This document shows, one piece after another, positions 9,238 to 14,749 of a DNA stretch of 21,606 bases. The stretch's first letter is position 1, and every line of letters starts with the position of its first letter. Where the stretch lies: the NCBI GenBank assembly GCA_002407865.1, contig DHPI01000028.1, forward strand, positions 43,435 to 65,040. Direction: 5' to 3'. The notes below the pieces were generated by a model. That model did no database searches, was not told the DNA's origin, and worked only from the letters and a program-made list of their open reading frames with translations. This DNA is from Spirochaetia bacterium UBA5368. GTDB lineage: Bacteria; Spirochaetota; UBA4802; UBA5368. The position numbers and the translations under genes are program-made.

Positions 9238-10625
9238 TGCCGGTGCTCCGTCGGGGCGCGCTCCTGCGCGGATTTGAGCGCCGCCTTCAGCGACGATTCG
9301 GAATCGACAAGGAAATTCGCCGAGGTTACGACGCGCTCGTTGGAATGGAGCCCGGAGAGCACCTCGTAATAGCCGTCGCTTGACCGCATGCCGAGGGTGA
9401 TCTCCTTTGGTATAATCGTATCGCCCGCGCCCTCCACGAATACGTAATTCTTAACGCCTGTCCTCATTACCGCACTTTCGGGCGCCGCCAGCCTGACGCC
9501 GTGATTATAGTGGAGTATCGCATCAGCGAACATTCCCGGCTTCAGCGTGAGTCCGGTGTTGGCGATGTCCATCCGCACCTTCATCGTGCGTGTCTCGATG
9601 GAAACCTCCGGATAGATGAAGCTGATTTTTCCCCTGAACGTTTTTCCCGGCCAGAACGAAAGGGTGATTTCGGCGGGCATGCCGATACGAACATAGGGGA
9701 TGTCGGCTTCGAAGATATCGGCCTCGCCCCACACGCCGGAGAGGTCGCCGATCACCATAAGGGCGTCGTTCATCATTACTTTCTGTCCCGGCAACACGCT
9801 TTTTTCCAGCACGTACCCTGAGGAGGGAGAGAACATTGTCACGGCGCGTTCGTACTTTCCACTTTTTTCGATTTCGGCGATCTGCGCCTCGGAGACATCC
9901 AAAAGCGACAAGCGCTCGCGGGCCGCGCGCTTCACCTCGAGGATGCTGTCGCGGATGCGCTCGTTCGATATGGATGCGCCCTGTTCCGAGGCCTTTATCG
10001 CGGAGATGTATTCCTGCTGTGCCGACAGCAGTTCCGGGCTGTACACGGTAAACAGCGGTTCACCCCTGCGCACATGCTGGCCCGTCTGGTTGATATACAG
10101 GCGTTCAATCCATCCGCTCGTTTTTACGGAAACGCGGTACATCCGTGTTTCGTCGGCGAGAATGCGGGCGGATGCGCGTATCTCCCTGCGCAGCACGCGG
10201 CGTTGCACCACACCGAATGTCAGGCCGAGCATGTTTTTTGAAAGTGGCGATATCGTAATTTCCGAAAGGTTTGCCGGTTCGATGGTACGTTTCCCTTCGT
10301 CTGTTTCGAATGGCACCATGTCCATGCCCATCGAATCCTTGCCGGGTCTGTCGCTTATTTCGTTCGGATTCATTGTCGAACGGTAAAGTATTTTTCGCTT
10401 TGTTCCAGTCGGTTCCCTGAGATCTTTTTTTACGGGAACGAGTTTCATGCCGCAGATGGGACAATTGCCGGGCCTGTCCGATACGATCTGCGGATGCATC
10501 GGGCAGGTGTACTGCTGTTCCGCGTGCGAGAGGACGGCGCCATGTCGGCGCGATACATGGATTCCGTAATATGCAGCCGCTCCCGCGGATGCCGCGATAA
10601 TGATGGTGATGACAGCGATTCTCAT
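9234..10625 (-). CDS. cusB: CusB-like periplasmic adaptor with N-terminal heavy-metal-binding domain
   Basis: Membrane-fusion protein linking the CusA-like pump to the TolC-like channel and delivering metal. It has 463 residues from the ATG at 10625. An N-terminal hydrophobic segment (about 1-20) is followed by a heavy-metal-binding motif, YTCPMHPQ (Cys41, Met43, His44) with CPICGM (Cys55, Cys58, Met60). A second copy-like stretch rich in Met follows (STMNPNEISDRPGKDSMGMDMVP, 83-105), the usual CusB Met block. The barrel-sandwich, alpha-hairpin (about 195-255) and beta-barrel regions follow. The chain ends His-Arg-His. The frame stays open upstream to a GTG at 10697, but that would overlap the preceding gene by 67 bp and hide the membrane segment. 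The chosen ATG starts 5 bp after the upstream stop, although its Shine-Dalgarno is poor. The stop overlaps the CusA start. Confidence 0.94.
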   Translation of the reverse strand: MRIAVITIIIAASAGAAAYYGIHVSRRHGAVLSHAEQQYTCPMHPQIVSDRPGNCPICGMKLVPVKKDLREPTGTKRKILYRSTMNPNEISDRPGKDSMGMDMVPFETDEGKRTIEPANLSEITISPLSKNMLGLTFGVVQRRVLRREIRASARILADETRMYRVSVKTSGWIERLYINQTGQHVRRGEPLFTVYSPELLSAQQEYISAIKASEQGASISNERIRDSILEVKRAARERLSLLDVSEAQIAEIEKSGKYERAVTMFSPSSGYVLEKSVLPGQKVMMNDALMVIGDLSGVWGEADIFEADIPYVRIGMPAEITLSFWPGKTFRGKISFIYPEVSIETRTMKVRMDIANTGLTLKPGMFADAILHYNHGVRLAAPESAVMRTGVKNYVFVEGAGDTIIPKEITLGMRSSDGYYEVLSGLHSNERVVTSANFLVDSESSLKAALKSAQERAPTEHRH

Positions 10626-10630
10626 TTTTT

Positions 10631-11905
10631 TCAACGGGGCGCCTCCACTCCCGCCAGCGCCTCGAGCTCGGCGCGCGATATGAGATACTCTTTGCACGCC
10701 ATGACCGCGTCTTTTTTGTAGCGCAACAACGTGCGGAGGTTGTCTATCGCCTGCATGAATTCGCCGCTGCCGGTGCGGTAGCGCGCGAGCGATGTCTCAA
10801 GGGCCAGCGAGGCCTGCGGCACCAGTTGTTCGGTATAGAGGCGGTACATTTCTTCCCATTTTTTCATGCGGCTGAGGAGTGCCGCCGCGCGGAACATAAG
10901 CTCGTTTTTTTTATCTTCATATGACATCCGGGTTACATCCCCCTTCTTTTTCATCTCTTCGACCATCAAGATATTCCGCGAGGCGAACCAGAGCGGGATG
11001 TTGAAGGTGGCCATGCCGCTGATCATGTCGTCGCGTTTTCCCATCGGGCCGCTGTCCCGTTGCATGTACGACATGCCGAGCTCAACATCCGGAATATAGT
11101 CTTTTTCCTTAAGAGAGATGCTGGTTGTATCCCTGTCATGCTCGATTTTCAGCATCGCGAGATCGGGATTGCCTGCTATGATGGAATCCCTTGCCATCGG
11201 CATCGCGAACCTTTGAAAATCCGGTGCGAGGATGCCTCTCGTCGACGCCTCGATATCGCTGCCGGCGAGATATGAAATCATGTGCCGTGATGACTCTTCG
11301 CGCTCGGCCAGTTCTATCAACTCCTCGTCGAGCATGGTATACTCGAGATTCGCCTTGATCACGCTGCTCAGGCTTCCCGTGCCCGACGTGGTTGCCGCTA
11401 TCTCGCTGTCAATCAGCAGGCGCACCTGCGTTTTCATTTCGTTCAGAATGGAAATTGATTCCCTTGCGTAGGCGAGCTCGTACACGGCGCTGCGGATTGC
11501 GGCGATAAGTTGCAGCTTTTCCTTTCTGAGGCGCTGTCGCGATTGCAGGTACTCGTACCGTGCGATGGCCTCGCGCGCCGACAGTTTGCCGCCAAGCGGC
11601 AGCATCTGCGAAACCCCCAACTCTTTTGACGTCATGTCGCTGCGCCTGAATGATGGGTGCGCGGCCGGAAGATTGTTGACGCCGATTTTTAAACGGGGAT
11701 CTTCGAGCGTTCCCGAACCTTCCGCACGCTTGCGCAGCATTTCTATTTCAGCTTCGGCAGCTCTGATTCGCGGGCTCCCGCTCAGGGCGACGCGCTCGAT
11801 TTCTGGCAGGGACAGGGTTTCAGCGAACGCAGGGGTAAGCAGCGTAAGCAGCAAAAAAGCCGCTCGTTGAATATTTTTTCTCCATGTGCTTGCGTGCATA
11901 TTCAT
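10631..11905 (-). CDS. TolC-family outer-membrane efflux channel (CusC-like)
   Basis: Outer-membrane channel of the metal-efflux complex. It has 424 residues with an apparent Sec signal peptide: a basic N-terminus (TWRKNIQR), a hydrophobic core (AAFLLLTLLTP) and a predicted cut after AFA at 28. There is no lipobox cysteine, so unlike E. coli CusC it is not an obvious lipoprotein. The two-repeat TolC layout is visible: SLPEIERVALSGSPRI early, GVSQMLPLGGKLSA around 97-110, and long alpha-helical stretches. The second half repeats the pattern (AGNPDLAMLKIE, GMATFNIPLW). An in-frame ATG two codons on (11899) is an equally possible start; neither has a strong Shine-Dalgarno. It lies between the YHS gene (39 bp before it) and the adaptor gene (5 bp after it), in one operon. 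Confidence 0.92.
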   Translation of the reverse strand: MNMHASTWRKNIQRAAFLLLTLLTPAFAETLSLPEIERVALSGSPRIRAAEAEIEMLRKRAEGSGTLEDPRLKIGVNNLPAAHPSFRRSDMTSKELGVSQMLPLGGKLSAREAIARYEYLQSRQRLRKEKLQLIAAIRSAVYELAYARESISILNEMKTQVRLLIDSEIAATTSGTGSLSSVIKANLEYTMLDEELIELAEREESSRHMISYLAGSDIEASTRGILAPDFQRFAMPMARDSIIAGNPDLAMLKIEHDRDTTSISLKEKDYIPDVELGMSYMQRDSGPMGKRDDMISGMATFNIPLWFASRNILMVEEMKKKGDVTRMSYEDKKNELMFRAAALLSRMKKWEEMYRLYTEQLVPQASLALETSLARYRTGSGEFMQAIDNLRTLLRYKKDAVMACKEYLISRAELEALAGVEAPR

Positions 11906-11944
11906 GGGAAAGTATTCGCCATAACGGGGCGGGGGTGTCGCCGG

Positions 11945-12238
11945 TTATTTGCCGGAGGCCTTCGGAGAGTTTTCCGGGGTCACGCCGCTCGTTTCGAGTT
12001 TTTTTATGTATTTTTCAGGGTCCCTGGTAAAGGTCTGAACGCAGCTTTTACAGCAGAAATAGATCCTTTTCCCCTTGTAATCGACATACACGCTTTTATC
12101 GATCGGATTGCCCATGACCGGGCAGGTCGTTTGCTGCTTCGTCTCTTTCGCGGCTGCGTATGCGGTCATATCCCCCGCCGGGGACCGGGATGCTACGATT
12201 GCTGTCGCCAGGATCGGTATACACAGTAATTTCATCAT
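11945..12238 (-). CDS. Small exported YHS-domain metal-binding protein
   Basis: First gene of the metal-efflux operon; 97 residues. A hydrophobic N-terminal stretch (MMKLLCIPILATAIVA) suggests export to the periplasm or membrane attachment. It is followed from about 37 to 82 by a YHS/TRASH-type domain: TTCPVMGNPIDK with Cys39, then VDYKGKRIYFCCKSC with Cys62, Cys63 and Cys66, and FTRDPEKYIKKL. Such domains bind copper or related soft metals and are often found fused to or beside copper exporters. The role here is probably metal capture or delivery for the CusCBA complex; this is inferred from context. A perfect AGGAGG nine nt before the ATG at 12238 fixes the start, although the frame is open to 12307. 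The C-terminal tail (TSGVTPENSPKASGK) is likely disordered. Confidence 0.85.
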   Translation of the reverse strand: MMKLLCIPILATAIVASRSPAGDMTAYAAAKETKQQTTCPVMGNPIDKSVYVDYKGKRIYFCCKSCVQTFTRDPEKYIKKLETSGVTPENSPKASGK

Positions 12239-12247
12239 GATACCGCG

Positions 12248-12253
12248 CCTCCT
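12248..12253 (-). promoter_or_regulatory. Strong ribosome binding site deciding the YHS gene start
   Basis: Minus-strand AGGAGG, nine nt before the ATG at 12238. It is the only perfect Shine-Dalgarno I found in the window and sets the start of the metal-efflux operon's first gene. Confidence 0.8.
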
Positions 12254-12317
12254 GTGAATAATATTGCCGCATCTTCCCGGAGGGCGTATAGCCACAGCCG
12301 GAAACACGCGACAAAGT

Positions 12318-12363
12318 ATTTACTATCCATTAAATGTAATAAGTCAATATATTAATATTATTG
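12318..12363 (-). promoter_or_regulatory. Candidate promoter and operator of the metal-efflux operon
   Basis: Minus-strand TTGACT (12347-12342) resembles a -35 box; the -10 candidates 16 to 19 nt on (such as GTAAAT or TAGTAA) are weak, as expected if an activator or unusual spacing is involved. Directly against it, 12345-12363 forms the inverted repeat CAATA-N9-TATTG. Its centre includes the perfect 10-bp palindrome ATATTAATAT (12348-12357). This is the size and AT-rich character of a dimer-binding operator. No regulator gene for the operon is in the window. Dyads seen directly; function inferred. Confidence 0.35.
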
Positions 12364-12398
12364 CATATCTTTGCCGGCGCACATCGGTCTAAAGGTGC

Positions 12399-12430
12399 TT
12401 GACAATCCTGTGGATGACGAAGGTCATACA
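12399..12430 (+). promoter_or_regulatory. Candidate promoter with dyad for the scaffold-fdhD-N-degron operon
   Basis: A perfect TTGACA at 12399-12404 is followed by poor -10 candidates (GGTCAT, TCATAC, CATACA, spacings 17 to 20). A perfect inverted repeat ATGAC-GAAG-GTCAT (12414-12427) covers the spacer and the -10 region, where a bound regulator would block or remodel polymerase. Transcription would begin about 40 nt before the first gene. The 240-bp divergent region 12239-12478 holds nothing else I can identify. Confidence 0.35.
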
Positions 12431-12478
12431 TTAATATGCCGCCATTACGGGCGCACATGCTATGCTATGGTAACGTGT

Positions 12479-12862
12479 ATGAAAAGCCTTCTTTTAAAAG
12501 ACCACTTTTTTAATCCCCGCGGCATGGGCTTCATGGATAATCCCACACACTATGCCGTCGCCAGAAGTGAAGTCTGCAATGACGTTGTCCGGGTGATGGT
12601 GCGGATAGACGACGATGGCATACTGCTCGATGTGAAAGCGCAGGTCTACGGGTGCGGCTATGCTATCGCGGGGGCCTCGATTTTCAACAGTTGCGCGAGG
12701 GGAATGGGGATGGAGCGCGCGGCGGCATTACGCGCTGGCGATTTACTGGCGGACGCCGGCGATATCCCGGAGCGCCATGTCGCGTGCGTCGGGCTTGCGC
12801 TGAAGGCGTTTCAAAAAATATACGATGACTACAGGCGAGGTTTACAACATGGCACTTCCTGA
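12479..12862 (+). CDS. IscU/NifU-like Fe-S cluster scaffold protein
   Basis: A 127-residue homologue of the IscU/NifU-N scaffold, on which Fe-S clusters are built before transfer to apoproteins. It aligns with IscU from the start: LLKDHFFNPRGMGFMDN matches the family pattern of DH, NPRN-G and DN. The three cluster cysteines are kept: Cys33 in VCND (family CGD), Cys59 in YGCGYAIAGAS, and Cys103 in ERHVACVGLALKAFQKI. The Gly of CGD is replaced by Asn, and the linker just before Cys33 is shorter than in E. coli IscU. The open frame reaches back to a TTG at 12371, but the homology begins at the ATG at 12479; the Shine-Dalgarno is unclear. No cysteine desulfurase, HscA/B or IscA lies near. It overlaps fdhD by 14 nt, so a role in maturing a specific partner is more likely than general assembly. 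Confidence 0.85.
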   Translation: MKSLLLKDHFFNPRGMGFMDNPTHYAVARSEVCNDVVRVMVRIDDDGILLDVKAQVYGCGYAIAGASIFNSCARGMGMERAAALRAGDLLADAGDIPERHVACVGLALKAFQKIYDDYRRGLQHGTS

Positions 12863-13628
12863 TCATATCGTACTTCGGGCTCATGAGTATACCCTTGGCG
12901 ATATACGCGAAGTGGAGCTTCCCATAAGCACGGAGTATCAGTTCACGCTCAACCTTAACGGAAGGCCGTACGTCGCGATCGCGTGCTCGGGCGCCGACCT
13001 GAGCTGCCTTGCGGTGGGCCATCTTCTGTCCGATGGTGTCATCGCTTCGTCGAGCGATATCAGCGACATCCGCATCGACGAGGAAAATCTGCTGATCGAT
13101 GTCGTTACCGCCGATACCGATGCGGTGGTGGAGCGGCTTATGGCCGTTAAGACAATTGCGTCGGGATGCGGGCAGCCGACGGGCGCCATTACTGTCCCGG
13201 CTGCGGGGAATGAAGCGATGCCGCGGCTGCGGGCCGATGAGGTGCTGGCGTGTATGAAGGAGTTTCTGCGCTCGTCAGCGCTGCACACGCTTACTCACGG
13301 GGTTCACAGCGCAGCCCTTAACAGGTTTTCCGGGGAAAGAATCGCCTTCTTCGATGAGATCGGACGGCATAATGCAATCGATAAGGCGCTTGGCTATGCG
13401 CTGTTGAACGGAATTCCGCTTTACGACAAAATGATCACCACGACCGGGCGTCTCGCGAGCGAGATTGTGCAAAAAATTATCGCCGCGTCAGTGCCGGTAA
13501 TCGTGTCGCGCGCCGTGCCGACAAGCCGCAGCGTCGAGCTGGCCAGACGGTACAATGTCATCATGATCGGCCGAATACGGACGGGCGGCTTTCATATATT
13601 TCACGGATGGGAAAACATCATATGCTGA
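12849..13628 (+). CDS. fdhD: FdhD/NarQ-family sulfurtransferase for formate dehydrogenase, variant cysteine loop
   Basis: FdhD carries sulfur from IscS to the molybdenum/tungsten bis-MGD cofactor of formate dehydrogenases in the cytoplasm. The 259-residue protein from the ATG at 12849 (AGGCGAGG eight nt upstream) has the family blocks THGVHSAAL, FFDEIGRHNAIDKALG (around 168-182), TTTGRLASEIVQK (198-209), and VPTSRSVELA. The E. coli CGxC loop is here Cys107-Gly-Gln-Pro110, so only the first cysteine is present. An alternative ATG at 12825 has no ribosome binding site. The gene overlaps the scaffold gene upstream by 14 nt and bpt downstream by 7 nt, implying translational coupling. No formate dehydrogenase gene is in the window. 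The family assignment is secure; activity with one cysteine is inferred. Confidence 0.93.
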   Translation: MALPDHIVLRAHEYTLGDIREVELPISTEYQFTLNLNGRPYVAIACSGADLSCLAVGHLLSDGVIASSSDISDIRIDEENLLIDVVTADTDAVVERLMAVKTIASGCGQPTGAITVPAAGNEAMPRLRADEVLACMKEFLRSSALHTLTHGVHSAALNRFSGERIAFFDEIGRHNAIDKALGYALLNGIPLYDKMITTTGRLASEIVQKIIAASVPVIVSRAVPTSRSVELARRYNVIMIGRIRTGGFHIFHGWENIIC

Positions 13629-14314
13629 TCCTCCGGGAATTCACCCTGAGCGATACTGAATCGTGCTCCTATATTCCTGAAAATAACAGCCGCTACGAAT
13701 ATTTTCTCGCGGCGGACCTCAACGAGGACGAGTTGGATGTGGTGCTGCGCAGCGGGTGGCGAAAGTTCGGATGGTATTATTTCAGGCCGCGCTGCGACGG
13801 GTGCGCCTCGTGCGTGCCTGTCCGTGTTCCGGTGAATTCGTTCTCACCGTCGAAAAGCCAGCGGAGGGTGATTCGAAAAAACATGGGCGTCAGGGCGAGA
13901 ATACGGCCTCTGAATTATTCCGACGAGGTGTATGATATTTATTGCGAGCACTCGCGCGACCGGTTTCACAAAGAGGCGTCGATGCCGGATTTCATGTTCA
14001 ACTTTTACCAGGTTTCGTGCCCAGCGGCGCAGTCGGAATATTATCTCGGGGGCAGGCTCATGGCGGTGGGGTTCCTCGACGTGTCGGCCCGTGCGCTCAG
14101 CACTGTGTATTTTGTTTACAGATCTGAATTCAGCGTGTACAGCCCCGGAATTTTCAGCGTGATACGGGAAATTGAGTTTGCACGCGACATGGGAAAAGAG
14201 TATTATTATCTTGGATACTATGTTGCGGAATGTCCGCGCATGAGATATAAAAACACGTTTCGGCCGGCGGAAAAATATTCATGGGATGAAAAAAAATGGC
14301 TCGTGGGCGCATAA
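13622..14314 (+). CDS. bpt: Aspartate/glutamate leucyltransferase Bpt (bacterial ATE family)
   Basis: Transfers Leu from Leu-tRNA to proteins with N-terminal Asp or Glu, creating a destabilising N-terminus for ClpS-ClpAP. The 230-residue size is normal. Seen: SCSYIP with Cys15, GWRKFGWYYFRPRCDGCASCVPVRVPV with Cys58, Cys61 and Cys64, FSPSKSQRRVIRKN, and the C-terminal acyltransferase blocks YLGGRLMAVGFLDV, STVYFVY, and YYLGYYVAECPRMRYKNTFRP. These are the ATE N- and C-terminal domains in the bacterial order. Two in-frame ATGs compete, 13607 and 13622; the second is preferred because GGATGGGA precedes it by about 10 nt and the family N-terminus starts there. It overlaps the end of fdhD by 7 nt and is followed after 94 bp by clpS. 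No convincing promoter is visible in that gap. Confidence 0.93.
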   Translation: MLILREFTLSDTESCSYIPENNSRYEYFLAADLNEDELDVVLRSGWRKFGWYYFRPRCDGCASCVPVRVPVNSFSPSKSQRRVIRKNMGVRARIRPLNYSDEVYDIYCEHSRDRFHKEASMPDFMFNFYQVSCPAAQSEYYLGGRLMAVGFLDVSARALSTVYFVYRSEFSVYSPGIFSVIREIEFARDMGKEYYYLGYYVAECPRMRYKNTFRPAEKYSWDEKKWLVGA

Positions 14315-14408
14315 AGTCTCGCATTACGGCCTGGATTGCATATATTGAAAGAAAGGTGGAATCGGCCTGATTGGAGTGTTTTGCTCACGAGGTTGAAGCA
14401 GGTGCGCT

Positions 14409-14729
14409 ATGGGAAACAGGTATCATGTCCCCGAGTTTGACGGCGATGTAAAGCTCGAGGGCGAGATTGAGCTGAAAGAGCCGAAAATGTATCGTGTCAT
14501 TCTTCATAATGACCATTACACCACGATGGATTTTGTCATCGAGGTGCTTATCGCGGTATTTCACAAGCCTGCGGCGGACGCGACCAGAATTATGCTTGAT
14601 GTCCATAAAAGGGGGAAGGGCGTCTGCGGCGTGTATACCTATGATATCGCCTCAACGAAAGTTGCGCAGGTGCATACGCTTGCGCGGCAGCGCGAGTTCC
14701 CCCTCAAATGCAGCATGGAAGAAACGTAA
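14409..14729 (+). CDS. clpS: ATP-dependent Clp protease adaptor ClpS
   Basis: Adaptor that binds N-terminal Leu, Phe, Trp or Tyr and hands the substrate to ClpA. The 106 residues match E. coli ClpS in length and, as far as can be counted, in numbering. Asn34 and Asp35 (LHNDHYTTM) and His66 (LDVHKRG) form the alpha-amino pocket. Met40, Val43, Met62, Val65 and Leu99 line the side-chain pocket. The conserved GKGVCGVYTYDIASTKVAQV follows, and the N-terminal tail needed for ClpA delivery is present (about 25 residues). A keen-looking AGG sits six nt before the ATG. It lies 20 bp before clpA. The intact pocket with Met40 argues for a true N-degron ClpS rather than a specificity variant. Confidence 0.97.
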   Translation: MGNRYHVPEFDGDVKLEGEIELKEPKMYRVILHNDHYTTMDFVIEVLIAVFHKPAADATRIMLDVHKRGKGVCGVYTYDIASTKVAQVHTLARQREFPLKCSMEET

Positions 14730-14749
14730 CGGAAGAGTGAGGATAGCGC

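Noticed and set aside
10626..10697. GTG-start extension of the cusB-like gene
   Set aside because: It would overlap the channel gene by 67 bp and put 24 Arg/Gly-rich residues before the membrane segment, unlike the family.
12371..12478. Upstream extension of the scaffold gene from a TTG codon
   Set aside because: The extra 36 residues have no likeness to IscU/NifU, and they would cover the TTGACA box and dyad; homology begins at the ATG at 12479.
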